Shown here piece by piece: positions 24,065-32,210 of a stretch of DNA of 37,077 nt. Both the position numbers and the translations under genes were made by a program. The stretch comes from JAJRVH01 sp964505995 (GTDB lineage Bacteria; Pseudomonadota; Zetaproteobacteria; Mariprofundales; Mariprofundaceae). Within the stretch, counting starts at the first letter, position 1. Each line of letters starts with the position of its first letter. The stretch covers positions 1 to 37,077 of the forward strand of contig CAZDLB010000003.1 of assembly GCA_964505995.1 (NCBI GenBank), given 5' to 3'. A model generated the notes under the pieces. It was given only the letters and a program-made list of their open reading frames with translations, was not told the origin of the DNA and made no database searches.

Positions 24065-24928
24065 ATGTCACTTGTAGTACAAACCAACAACGCAGCCATC
24101 ACGGCTCTGAAGCACCTGAACACGAATTCGCTGGAGATGAACAAGTCTCTGGAGAAGCTGTCTTCGGGTTATCGCATCAACAATGCGGCGGATGATGCCG
24201 CGGGCTACGCCATTGCCACCAAGCTGGAGGGCCAGGGCGCCCGCCTGAAGGCGGCTTCGCTCAACGCCAGCCAGGCGACGGCCATGGTGAAGATGGCGGA
24301 TGCGGCCATCAACGAGATCCAGAACATGGTGGTTCGCATCCAGACCCTGGCCACTCAGGCGGCCAGCGGCCAGAACTCGGCCGAGGTTTCCAAGCTCGAG
24401 GCCGAGCGTACGGCGCTGACGGCGCAGATCGACCAGATCGCCAAGGGCACGAACTACAACGGTACTGCCCTGCTGGATGGCACTCTGAACAAGAGCTTCA
24501 TCGTCGGCGATTCGAACGTGGCCAGCCAGAGCACGGTGTCGGTCGCGATGACCCAGGCCTTCACGTCCTCCGGTCTCGGCCTGTCCGGCACCGGCGTGGC
24601 CGGCTTTACGGCAACGGGTACGGGTACCACTGCCGTTTCGGCTTCGGCCAATGCCAAGACCTACATCGGTCTGGCCAAGACCGCGCTGGATACCATCGCG
24701 GCCAAGCGTGCTGATTTCGGCGCGATCCAGAATCGTCTGGGCTATGTGAACGCCAACCTGGCCACGCAGATCGAGCAGAACGCTGCGGCAGTGTCCACGA
24801 TCAAGGATGCCGACATGGCCTCCGAGATGGCCAACTTCACCAAGAGTCAGATCCTGGTGCAGGCCGGAACCGCCATGCTGGCACAGGCCAATCAGGCATC
24901 GCAGAACGTCCTGAGTCTGTTCAGGTAA
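24065..24928 (+). CDS. fliC: Flagellin
   Basis: Structural subunit of the flagellar filament, exported by the flagellar type III system. The 287-residue protein has the conserved N-terminal D0/D1 region (NNAAITALKHLN, LEKLSSGYRINNAADDAAGYAIA, about residues 8-53) and the C-terminal D1/D0 region ending ANFTKSQILVQAGTAMLAQANQASQNVLSLFR. The variable middle is short and rich in Thr, Ser, Gly and Ala (about 150-220), which could take O-linked modification. AAGGAGAG precedes the ATG. It has a sigma-28 promoter upstream and a strong 13-bp hairpin downstream, then flaG, fliD and fliS. It is the only flagellin gene in the window. Confidence 0.97.
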   Translation: MSLVVQTNNAAITALKHLNTNSLEMNKSLEKLSSGYRINNAADDAAGYAIATKLEGQGARLKAASLNASQATAMVKMADAAINEIQNMVVRIQTLATQAASGQNSAEVSKLEAERTALTAQIDQIAKGTNYNGTALLDGTLNKSFIVGDSNVASQSTVSVAMTQAFTSSGLGLSGTGVAGFTATGTGTTAVSASANAKTYIGLAKTALDTIAAKRADFGAIQNRLGYVNANLATQIEQNAAAVSTIKDADMASEMANFTKSQILVQAGTAMLAQANQASQNVLSLFR

Positions 24929-24940
24929 GGATGACGGCAT

Positions 24941-24974
24941 TCCCTCCCTTTCCGGAACATAGGAAAGGGAGGGA
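24941..24974 (+). terminator. Strong hairpin after fliC
   Basis: TCCCTCCCTTTCC (24941-24953) pairs perfectly with GGAAAGGGAGGGA (24962-24974) around an 8-nt loop, 12 bp after the fliC stop. There is no following U-tract. It may stabilise the fliC transcript end or reduce read-through into flaG; true intrinsic termination is uncertain. Confidence 0.6.
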
Positions 24975-25002
24975 GAGCCGAAATGGAGCAAGGAGGTAAG
25001 CC

Positions 25003-25374
25003 ATGGTAGCCATCGTTACATCGAGCACCGGCGTTTCGCTGTCTCCGTCATCCATTGAGGTTCGTCATTCTCCGTCTGGCATCTCGGTGAAAGCTGGAGC
25101 TGAAACTGGGAAAATCAGTCCGTCGCTTGATCCATCCCAGAAACAGGTCACTGAGCAGGATGTTCAGAAGGCTGTTCAGCAGGCCAACATCGAGTTTGCC
25201 GGGATGAATCAGAAGATCGGATTTGGGTACGAGAAGCGTTTGGGCCAGCTCTATGTCCAGGTGCTTGATAAACACACAGGCGAGGTGGTCAAGGAGGTCC
25301 CCCCCAAGGAGTTCATTGAACACCAGGCCGCAATGAAAGAGCTGATGGGCCTGCTCGTCGATCGGAAGGCATAG
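25003..25374 (+). CDS. flaG: FlaG family flagellar protein
   Basis: A 123-residue protein of the FlaG family, which in Pseudomonas and Campylobacter influences filament length. The Ser/Pro-rich N-terminal half is variable; the conserved domain is the C-terminal half, VQKAVQQANIEFAGMNQKIGFGYEKRLGQLYVQVLDKHTGEVVKEVPPKEFIEHQAAMKELMG (about 51-113). AAGGAGGT lies before the ATG at 25003. The stop is directly followed by the fliD ATG with no spacer, so the two are translationally linked. The fliC-flaG-fliD-fliS order is conserved among polar-flagellated proteobacteria. Confidence 0.93.
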   Translation: MVAIVTSSTGVSLSPSSIEVRHSPSGISVKAGAETGKISPSLDPSQKQVTEQDVQKAVQQANIEFAGMNQKIGFGYEKRLGQLYVQVLDKHTGEVVKEVPPKEFIEHQAAMKELMGLLVDRKA

Positions 25375-27720
25375 ATGGCCGGACTGTCGTCGATCTCGGG
25401 TCTCGTCGCAGGCTTTGACACCAAAGGGGCGGTCAACGAACTGTTGGCCGCCCAAAGGTTGCAGATAGACACCCTCAAACAGAAGCAGGATGCCGAGACA
25501 CAGAAGCAGGATGCCTACGCCAGCCTGAATCTGGCGCTGCTGGATCTGAAGAATACCGCCGCGAACCTCTCGGATGCCTCGCTGTTCTTCGGCTATACGG
25601 CCCAGCTGAATTCAGACAATGCCAGCGTTCCCGCTTCCTCGCTGGTGGACATCAGCGGCGGCAGCGCCCTCAATGCCGGCTCCCACACGCTGGTCGTGGA
25701 GCAGCTGGCCACAGCCCAGCGCGAGGCCTCATCGAGCGCGGTACAAACGTCAACGGGTGCGGCGGCCAGCAGTGATACGCAGGCGCTTGGCCTGAGCGGC
25801 AGCTTTTCGATCAATGGCGTGACGATTAGCGTGTCGGCATCCGATTCCATCCTCGATATCGCATCGAACATCAATCAGGCGAATGCCGGCAGCAACGCCA
25901 CAGGCGTGACGGCCAGCGTCATCAAGTCCGCCAGCAGCGATTACCGGCTGGTGCTGACCAGCGATACGACGGGCTCCACCGGCTTTACGCTGAGCGGGGC
26001 CGATCTCGATGCCGGCGGCGCACTGGCCGGACTGAATCTTGGAGCCGCAGGGCAGGCCAATGCCCGTCAGACGCTGCAGGCCGCCCAGGATGCGCGCGTC
26101 CAGCTCGACGGTATTACCGTCATCCGCTCCAGCAATTCGATCTCCGATGCGATCAATGGTCTGACGCTGGATCTGAAGCAGGCCGATCCGACCGTCAGCG
26201 TCACCATCGATATCGGTGTGGACAAGGAAGGCGTGCGCGCCTCGGTGCAGAACTTCGTCGATCAGTACAATGCCGTGCAGGATTTCATCAATTCGCAGTT
26301 TGCCTTTGATGCCGAAACGGGCGTCGGTGGCGTGCTGGCCGGCGATCCGCTGCTGACCAACATCCAGCGCACGCTGTCCGACAGCCTGCTGCAGTCGGTG
26401 CCCGGCCTGGCTGGCGATCGCGATTCGCTGGTCAAGATCGGTGTCGAGCCCGATGCCAAGGGGCATCTGAGCATCAATACGACGCTGTTCGATCAGTTTC
26501 TCAACACGGATGTGAATGCAATCCGCGATGTATTCGTCGCGCAAGGTTCGAGCGCGAACGATCAGCTGAGCTATATCACCAGCGGCAGCGCCACACCCTC
26601 CGGCGTCTACGGCGTCAATATCAGCCAGGCGGCCACGCAGGCCTCGGTGACCGGCACGGCGGATCTGGTCACAAGCCCGCTGGCCAGCGCCGAAACGGTA
26701 ACGATTACCATGAATTCCGGCGCTCAGGCTGTCATCAGCCTGGCTGCGGGTTCCGACCAGCAGGCCGTCATCAATGCGCTGAATGCCGAGTTTTCCAGAA
26801 CCTACAGCGAGGTGCATCAGCTCAGTGCGGCACTGAGCGCGGGAGGCAGTCCGGCCACGGGCGCCAGTACCTTTGCCGATCTGGGGCTGGGCGTGGCCGC
26901 CGGAGACAGCATCAGCATCTCCGGCAGCAATCGCAGCGGCGCGGCCGTGTCGGCCACATATACCGTGCTGGATCCGGCCGTGGATACGCTCGGGGATCTG
27001 CTCTCCAGCATCAATGCGGCCTTCGGTTCACAGGCCACGGCCTCGATCGACGCGCAGGGGCATATCGTGCTGACCGACAATCTGGCCGGCGCCAGCCAGC
27101 TGAGCCTGAATCTGACGGCCAACAACGAGGGTGGCGGCACGCTGAACTTCGGCACGGACAGCATCGTCACCGAGGGGCGGGGGGCACTGGGAATCTCGGC
27201 CTCGGCCAGTGGCAACGGCGTGAGCATTTCGACGACCCATTATGGCTCGGCCTACGGCTTTTCCATAGCCCAGAGCGTGGATGGACTCGGAATCGCGGAT
27301 CAGAGCGTTTCCGGCACCGATGTGGCCGGCACGATCAACGGTCTGGCGGCTTCCGGCAGCGGACAGATTCTGACGGGTTCGGCCGGCGAAGTGGATGGCC
27401 TGGTGCTGATGTATACCGGCAGTGCCACCGGCGCGGTCGGCGATCTGACCCTTGGCCTTGGTGTGGGAGCGCGCTACGAGTCCACGCTGGATCTGTATGC
27501 CAATCCGGTTGTCGGACTGATCAATGGCCAGATCCAGGCATCCCAGGGCATCTACGACACGCTGGCCGGGCGCATTGATGATCTGGAGCTGCAGCTGAGC
27601 CTGAGGGAGGAGCAGCTGACGCGCGCCTTCGCCGCGATGGAGAGCGCGATGAATCTGTTCCAGTCCACCGGTTCATTCCTGACGAACCAGATCAATGCGA
27701 TGAACAAAACGAACAATTAA
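25375..27720 (+). CDS. fliD: Flagellar filament cap FliD, enlarged
   Basis: Distal cap that guides flagellin polymerisation and often mediates adhesion. It starts AGLSSISGLVAGFDTKGAVNELL, the FliD_N domain (to about 110), followed by a flagellin hook-IN-like segment (DSILDIASNINQ, about 156-167). The start of FliD_C follows (about 235-395), and the C-terminal coiled coil is GARYESTLDLYANPVVGLINGQIQ... (about 698-781). At 781 residues it is much longer than the roughly 470-residue FliD of E. coli or Pseudomonas. An insert of about 300 residues (about 400-695), rich in Ser, Gly, Ala and Thr, splits FliD_C and has further hook-IN-like repeats. The insert is probably surface-exposed. Confidence 0.95.
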   Translation: MAGLSSISGLVAGFDTKGAVNELLAAQRLQIDTLKQKQDAETQKQDAYASLNLALLDLKNTAANLSDASLFFGYTAQLNSDNASVPASSLVDISGGSALNAGSHTLVVEQLATAQREASSSAVQTSTGAAASSDTQALGLSGSFSINGVTISVSASDSILDIASNINQANAGSNATGVTASVIKSASSDYRLVLTSDTTGSTGFTLSGADLDAGGALAGLNLGAAGQANARQTLQAAQDARVQLDGITVIRSSNSISDAINGLTLDLKQADPTVSVTIDIGVDKEGVRASVQNFVDQYNAVQDFINSQFAFDAETGVGGVLAGDPLLTNIQRTLSDSLLQSVPGLAGDRDSLVKIGVEPDAKGHLSINTTLFDQFLNTDVNAIRDVFVAQGSSANDQLSYITSGSATPSGVYGVNISQAATQASVTGTADLVTSPLASAETVTITMNSGAQAVISLAAGSDQQAVINALNAEFSRTYSEVHQLSAALSAGGSPATGASTFADLGLGVAAGDSISISGSNRSGAAVSATYTVLDPAVDTLGDLLSSINAAFGSQATASIDAQGHIVLTDNLAGASQLSLNLTANNEGGGTLNFGTDSIVTEGRGALGISASASGNGVSISTTHYGSAYGFSIAQSVDGLGIADQSVSGTDVAGTINGLAASGSGQILTGSAGEVDGLVLMYTGSATGAVGDLTLGLGVGARYESTLDLYANPVVGLINGQIQASQGIYDTLAGRIDDLELQLSLREEQLTRAFAAMESAMNLFQSTGSFLTNQINAMNKTNN

Positions 27721-27723
27721 TCC

Positions 27724-27750
27724 TTCAGTCCGTCGCGGAACTGCCGATAG
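27724..27750 (+). promoter_or_regulatory. Possible sigma-28 promoter of fliS
   Basis: GCCGATAG (27743-27750) matches the sigma-28 -10 consensus at 7 of 8 positions. The -35 half at the proper 11-bp spacing, TTCAGTCC (27724-27731), matches only 4 of 8. It lies just after the fliD stop, 50 bp before fliS. Confidence 0.4.
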
Positions 27751-27800
27751 GTAGTTGGGAGGCGAGGAAAGCCCGAAACCCATCCGGCAAGGAGGCAGGC

Positions 27801-28238
27801 ATGACGAGATATCAGGCATATCAGGGACATCAGGTTGAAGGGGCAGGGCCGCTGGGTCTGGTGCTGCTGACTTACGAGGCGCTGTACAAATCGCTGGCCG
27901 GCGCATTGCACGCGATCCAGTCCAGGGATCTTGCCAGGGAGGCGGATTGTACGTCGCGGGCCATGGAGGCGCTGATCGAGCTTTCCTCCAGCCTCGATTA
28001 TGAGGCCGGCGGCAAGATCGCCCGCGATCTCGGGGGGCTGTACATCTACATGATGAACCGGCTGACCGACAATCTCTGTTCCGGCTCGACCGAGGCCATC
28101 GAAGAGGTCATGCAGCTCGTTCAGACCCTGCGGGAGGGATGGCAGGAGCTGGAAGCCAGCCAGGGACGAAGTGACGCGTCCGGAGCCGGGGCTGTTCCGG
28201 CACGGCAGACGGGGGAACGTTCCTATGCCTCGGCATGA
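27801..28238 (+). CDS. fliS: Flagellar export chaperone FliS
   Basis: Cytoplasmic chaperone that binds the C-terminal disordered end of flagellin before export. The 145-residue product has the family pattern: YQAYQ start, GPLGLVLLTYEALYKSL (about 16-32), an all-helical middle, and LYIYMMNRLTDNLCSGSTEAIEEVMQLVQTLREGWQEL (about 80-117). The last 25 residues are low complexity. AAGGAGGC precedes the ATG at 27801. It is separated from fliD by 80 bp and overlaps the following FliT-like gene by 14 bp. Confidence 0.94.
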   Translation: MTRYQAYQGHQVEGAGPLGLVLLTYEALYKSLAGALHAIQSRDLAREADCTSRAMEALIELSSSLDYEAGGKIARDLGGLYIYMMNRLTDNLCSGSTEAIEEVMQLVQTLREGWQELEASQGRSDASGAGAVPARQTGERSYASA

Positions 28239-28557
28239 GCAGGCTTTTGAAAGCGGATATCGAAAGGCCCGGCACTGTCTGGATGCGTGCTCCGAACTGA
28301 TCCGCAAGGGAGACTGGGATGCGCTGCGGCAGCAGGCGGCCGCCTATCAGGATCTGGCGCATGCGCTGATCCGGGCTTCGGCGGGGCTTGAGCCCGAGGC
28401 AAGGCAGCGGGCGATGCTTTCACTGATCGAGCTTTCCGCACGTCATCGCAGGCTCATGTCCCTGCTGGCCGAGAGCATCTCCCGCATCTCCGAGGACCGG
28501 CAGCTTCTGGGCGAGGGGATGCGGACGCTGCGGGCCCAACGGGCGCTGATCAGCTAG
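28225..28557 (+). CDS. FliT-like small flagellar protein (putative)
   Basis: A 110-residue helical, basic protein with no clear family signature. The position directly after fliS, the size and the predicted helices (SGYRKARHCLDACSELIRKGDWDAL; LSLIELSARHRRLMSLLAESISRISEDRQLL) suggest a FliT-type chaperone for FliD; this is contextual. The start at 28225 has GGGGGAA upstream and overlaps the end of fliS in another frame. The stop codon TAG (28555-28557) lies within the CTAG that borders the inserted element, so the C-terminus ends exactly at the insertion site. Confidence 0.75.
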   Translation: MPRHEQAFESGYRKARHCLDACSELIRKGDWDALRQQAAAYQDLAHALIRASAGLEPEARQRAMLSLIELSARHRRLMSLLAESISRISEDRQLLGEGMRTLRAQRALIS

Positions 28558-28575
28558 GGCCTGTTCACACAGGCC
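28558..28575 (+). terminator. Hairpin at the left end of the element
   Basis: GGCCTGT-TCAC-ACAGGCC folds into a perfect 7-bp stem with a 4-nt loop immediately after the FliT-like stop. No U-tract follows. It could act as a weak terminator or transcript end for the flagellar operon. Confidence 0.4.
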
Positions 28576-28744
28576 ATCAAGGCCGCAGTAGTGATGAGGA
28601 CGGGAATGCGCGGATTTCCATCGGGGCCAGAGGCAAGCAAACCAAAATGCCTCATGCAAAGGCCGGATATATGTGTGCAACCGATCTTTCAGACCATCAC
28701 TTCAGCCCTTGCAACGCGGGGCGGACCATATATGTGAACAGGCC
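28558..28744. mobile_element. MITE-like element, 187 bp, with CTAG target duplication
   Basis: The ends are perfect 12-bp inverted repeats, GGCCTGTTCACA (28558-28569) and TGTGAACAGGCC (28733-28744). Both sides are flanked by CTAG (28554-28557 and 28745-28748), a plausible 4-bp target duplication of the YTAR type used by IS5-group elements. The inside shows no transposase gene, so it would need to be mobilised in trans. The insertion lies between two convergent genes whose TAG stops are both inside the CTAG copies. Assignment to the IS5 group is inference from target and end style. Confidence 0.75.
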
Positions 28745-30112
28745 CTAGTGCATCTCCGGCTGGCGGGCCAGCCATCCCTCGATCAGCTGGCGAATCTCTT
28801 GCAGACGTTCCGGCGTGTCGGCTTCGAAACGGAGCACGAGGGCCGGCTGGGTGTTCGAGGCGCGGATCAGCCCCCAGCCGTCCGCAAAGCGGATACGCAC
28901 GCCGTCGATGGCGATGATTTCCAGGCCCAGACTCGCAAAATATTCCCTTGCCCGCTCAATCAGCCCGAACTTTTTCCCATCGGCACAGGGGATGCGGATC
29001 TCGGGGGTGGCAAAGGCGGGTTCGACATCGGCAAGCAGCGAGGATAGCGGGGCATTGGCATCGGCCAGGATCTGCATCAGCCGGGCTCCGGCGTAGGTCG
29101 CATCATCGAAGCCGTAGAACCGGTCGGCGAAGAACATGTGACCGGACATCTCGCCGGCCAGAAGCGCGCCGGTCTCGCGCATCCTTGCCTTGATCGGGGA
29201 ATGGCCGGTGCGCCACATCAGCGCCTGACCGCCGGCCTTCCCGATTTCCCGATAAAGGCGTTCGGAGGCCTTGACCTCGGAGATGATCGTGGCGCCGGGA
29301 TGCTCCCTAAGAAGCTGCCGCGCCAGGATCAGCAACAGCATGTCCCCGGCGATGATGTCTCCACGCTCATCCACGACACCGATGCGATCGCCATCGCCGT
29401 CGAAGGCGATGCCGAGATCGGCCCGTTCGTCACGGACGCGATCGGCCAGATCCCGCAGGTTGGCCGCAATGGTCGGGTCGGGATGATGGTTGGGGAAGGA
29501 GCCGTCCGGCTCGCAGTAAAGCTCGATGACCTCGCATCCGAGCCGGCGATAGAGTGGTCCGGCGATCAGGCCCGAGGGTCCGTTGCCGGCGTCGATGACG
29601 ACCTTCAGCGGGCGCGAAAGCGGGCAGTCGCGGACGACGAACTCGATATATTCGGCGTCGATGCGATGGGATCGGATCTTTCCCTTTCGGGATGAGGGCG
29701 CAGATTCCGTCTGCATTTGCCGTTTCAGCTTCTGAATATCGCTGCCATGCAGGCTTTCGCGGCCGATCATCATCTTGAAGCCGTTGTATTCGCCGGGGTT
29801 GTGGCTGGCGGTGACCTGCAGGCTGCCGGCCGTGTCCAGCGCGAAGACGGAAAAATAGGCCAGCGGGGTCGGCGTGATGCCGATATCGATGATGTCCCGG
29901 CCCGCATCGGCGAGCCCCTGCATCGTGGCCTGCTGCAGTTCGGGCCCGGAAAGGCGCACGTCGCGCCCGACGCTGACCGGCCGGGCATCCTCTGCGGGCA
30001 GCATGGCGGCAAAGGCGCGGCCGAGCCGGTAGGCCAGCGCGGCATCGATATCGAGGCCGACAATGCCGCGCACGTCGTATTCGCGGAAGATATGGTCTGG
30101 AAAGCCGGGCAT
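28745..30112 (-). CDS. algC: Phosphomannomutase/phosphoglucomutase
   Basis: Interconverts mannose or glucose 6- and 1-phosphates for LPS and exopolysaccharide precursors. The 455-residue protein is AlgC-like in length. The phosphoserine is Ser103 in VTASHNPGEYNGFK, the metal loop is FDGDGDRIG (Asp238, 240, 242), the sugar-binding loop is GEMSGHMFF, and the phosphate-binding loop is RASNTQPALVLRFE near the end. The ATG at 30112 has AGGAGA upstream; a TTG at 30133 is rejected. The stop TAG lies in the CTAG at the right edge of the mobile element. It diverges from rep. Confidence 0.94.
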   Translation of the reverse strand: MPGFPDHIFREYDVRGIVGLDIDAALAYRLGRAFAAMLPAEDARPVSVGRDVRLSGPELQQATMQGLADAGRDIIDIGITPTPLAYFSVFALDTAGSLQVTASHNPGEYNGFKMMIGRESLHGSDIQKLKRQMQTESAPSSRKGKIRSHRIDAEYIEFVVRDCPLSRPLKVVIDAGNGPSGLIAGPLYRRLGCEVIELYCEPDGSFPNHHPDPTIAANLRDLADRVRDERADLGIAFDGDGDRIGVVDERGDIIAGDMLLLILARQLLREHPGATIISEVKASERLYREIGKAGGQALMWRTGHSPIKARMRETGALLAGEMSGHMFFADRFYGFDDATYAGARLMQILADANAPLSSLLADVEPAFATPEIRIPCADGKKFGLIERAREYFASLGLEIIAIDGVRIRFADGWGLIRASNTQPALVLRFEADTPERLQEIRQLIEGWLARQPEMH

Positions 30113-30187
30113 GCGTCTCCTGTTTGGCGTCAACAGACGGGGTGGGGCGATGGTAATGCCCGGGCTTGCGCTGCGAAAGCCCGGGCC

Positions 30188-30193
30188 TAGTCT
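30188..30193 (+). promoter_or_regulatory. Putative -10 element of rep
   Basis: TAGTCT, with TTGCGC 16 bp upstream (30166-30171), ends eight bases before the rep ATG at 30202. There is no Shine-Dalgarno, so the mRNA could be leaderless or nearly so. Confidence 0.35.
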
Positions 30194-30201
30194 GCGGGCG
30201 C

Positions 30202-32178
30202 ATGAGCAGCTCCGGCAGCAGTCCAGACGCCCAGCATTTCCAGCTCAATGAACAGCAATATCGCGCGGTCTTCCATCGTGGCGGCCCGTTGCTGGTGCTG
30301 GCCGGAGCCGGATCGGGCAAGACGCGGGTGATCACCGAGCGCATTGCGGCCCTCGTGGAGCGCGATGTGCCGGAGGAATCGATCACGGCGGTGACCTTCA
30401 CCAACAAGGCGGCGCGCGAGATGCGCGAAAGGCTTGCCTTGCGCCTGGGCGATCGGGCCACGGCGCTGCGGATCTGCACCTTTCATGCCTTGGGTCTGAT
30501 GATGGTGCGCGAGCACGCCGAGCTGCTCGGGCGCAGGAACCAGGTGTCGGTGTTTGCCGGAGCGGAACAGAAATCGGCCATGCGTTCGGTGCTGGCCGAC
30601 ATGAAGCTTCCGGCGGATGCCGACCAGGTGGATCGGACGCTGCAGCGGGTGTCGCTGCTGAAGAATGGACTGCTGGAGGGTGGCGACGGCTCGCTGTCCC
30701 GGATCCGCGAGCGCTATGATGCGCTGCTTGCGCGCATGAATGCGGTGGATTTCGACGATCTGATGCTGCTGCCGATCCGGCTGCTGCGCGAGCATGAGGA
30801 TGTGCGGGCGCTGTGGCGTGAACGCACGCGTCATTTTCTCGTGGACGAATACCAGGATTCCTCGCGCGTTCAGTATGAACTGATTCGCCTGCTGGTGCCC
30901 GAAGACGGCAATCTGACGGTCGTGGGCGACGATGATCAGTCGATCTATGGCTGGCGCGGCGCCGAGGTGAAGAATCTGTTTCAGCTCGAGCGCGATTACC
31001 CGGGCCTGACCGTCATCCGGCTGGAGGAAAACTACCGCTCCACCGGCGCCATCCTGCAGGCCTCGAATTCGCTGATTGCGAAGAATCGCGAGCGCATGGG
31101 CAAGACGCTGCGTTCCAATCTGGGGCCGGGCAAGCCGGTCCGGGTCTGGGAATCGCCGAATCCGGAGGAGGAGGCCCGCCGTGTGGCCGGTGACATCCGC
31201 GCCCGGCATGCGACCAGCGATTGCCGCTGGGATGCGTTCTGTGTCCTCTATCGCGCCTCGTTCCAGGCGCGGGCCGTGGAACTGGCGCTGCGCGAGGCCG
31301 GGATTCCGTATCATGTCAGCGGAGGACTGTCCTTCTTCGATCGCGCCGAGATCCAGGACCTGCTCGCCTATCTGAGGCTGATCGCGAATCCCGATGATGA
31401 CATGGCCTTCATGCGCGCCATTGCACGCCCGAGACGCGGCATTGGCGACAGGGCTCTGGGCGAGCTCGGGGATTTCGCGATGCTGCACCGCATCTCGCTG
31501 CTGGAAGCCTGCAGGCATGGGGAACTTGAACATCGCCGGAGCGAGAGCCTGCGGCAGTTCGGTGAACTGATCACGGCGCTGGAGTTCCAGTTCCAGCATG
31601 GTGAGCCCGATGAGGCCTTTGATGCGGTACTGGATCTGACGGGGCTTGAGGCCGCGATCCGGGCTGCGGCCCGGGATGAGGAGGAGGCTGAACGGCGCAT
31701 GGGCAATGTTCAGGAACTCCGGCGCTGGTGGATGCTGCATGCCGAACAGGGCGGCAAACTCGCCGAGTTCCTGCAGCATCTTTTCCTGCTGGCCGATCGC
31801 GACGAGGACGATCCCGGGGCCTGCGTGCGACTGATGACGGTGCATGCGGCCAAGGGGCTGGAGTTTGATCATGTCTATGTCATCGGCATGGAGGATGGCG
31901 TGTTTCCGCATCAGAACGCGCTGGCCGAGAATCGCATGGAAGAGGAGCGCCGGCTGATGTATGTGGCGATGACGCGGGCCCGTTATCAGCTCACGCTCAG
32001 CTATGCGCGCGTGCGCACCCGTTTCGGCCAGAAGGAGAAGACCGCACCTTCGCCGTTCCTGCATGAGGCTGACCAGTCGGTACTGCGCTGGGTGGATCGG
32101 GATACCGACAGCGAGGAGGCCAGGCAGGAGGCCCTGGACCACATGGCGGCCATGCGCCGGGCACTGGGGATCGGCTGA
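30202..32178 (+). CDS. rep: ATP-dependent DNA helicase Rep
   Basis: Superfamily 1A 3'-5' helicase that clears protein blocks ahead of replication forks. The 658-residue product compares well with E. coli Rep (673). Motif I is AGAGSGKT (34-41), motif Ia AVTFTNKAAREM, motif II LVDEYQD (213-219), motif III GDDDQSIYGWRGA, motif IV LEENYRS, motif V TVHAAKGLEFDHVYVIGMEDGVFPH, and motif VI ERRLMYVAMTRAR. The short insert pattern is Rep-like more than UvrD-like, since UvrD is usually over 700 residues with a longer tail. The ATG at 30202 is chosen; the frame extends to a TTG at 30166. Confidence 0.93.
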   Translation: MSSSGSSPDAQHFQLNEQQYRAVFHRGGPLLVLAGAGSGKTRVITERIAALVERDVPEESITAVTFTNKAAREMRERLALRLGDRATALRICTFHALGLMMVREHAELLGRRNQVSVFAGAEQKSAMRSVLADMKLPADADQVDRTLQRVSLLKNGLLEGGDGSLSRIRERYDALLARMNAVDFDDLMLLPIRLLREHEDVRALWRERTRHFLVDEYQDSSRVQYELIRLLVPEDGNLTVVGDDDQSIYGWRGAEVKNLFQLERDYPGLTVIRLEENYRSTGAILQASNSLIAKNRERMGKTLRSNLGPGKPVRVWESPNPEEEARRVAGDIRARHATSDCRWDAFCVLYRASFQARAVELALREAGIPYHVSGGLSFFDRAEIQDLLAYLRLIANPDDDMAFMRAIARPRRGIGDRALGELGDFAMLHRISLLEACRHGELEHRRSESLRQFGELITALEFQFQHGEPDEAFDAVLDLTGLEAAIRAAARDEEEAERRMGNVQELRRWWMLHAEQGGKLAEFLQHLFLLADRDEDDPGACVRLMTVHAAKGLEFDHVYVIGMEDGVFPHQNALAENRMEEERRLMYVAMTRARYQLTLSYARVRTRFGQKEKTAPSPFLHEADQSVLRWVDRDTDSEEARQEALDHMAAMRRALGIG

Positions 32179-32210
32179 CGGCCGCATCGCGAAAAAACCC
32201 GACGAATGCT

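Noticed and set aside
24929..25002. Sigma-28 or sigma-54 promoter before flaG
   Set aside because: GCCGAAAT is present, but no acceptable -35 lies at the required spacing and no TGGCAC-N5-TTGC pattern is seen.
28171..28224. Upstream start of the FliT-like gene deep inside fliS
   Set aside because: Would overlap fliS by 68 bp; the ATG at 28225 has a Shine-Dalgarno-like GGGGGAA and is the natural coupled start.
28420..28680. Minus-strand open frame entering the MITE-like element, considered as a transposase remnant
   Set aside because: It starts inside the element but runs into the FliT-like coding region, and shows no transposase motif.
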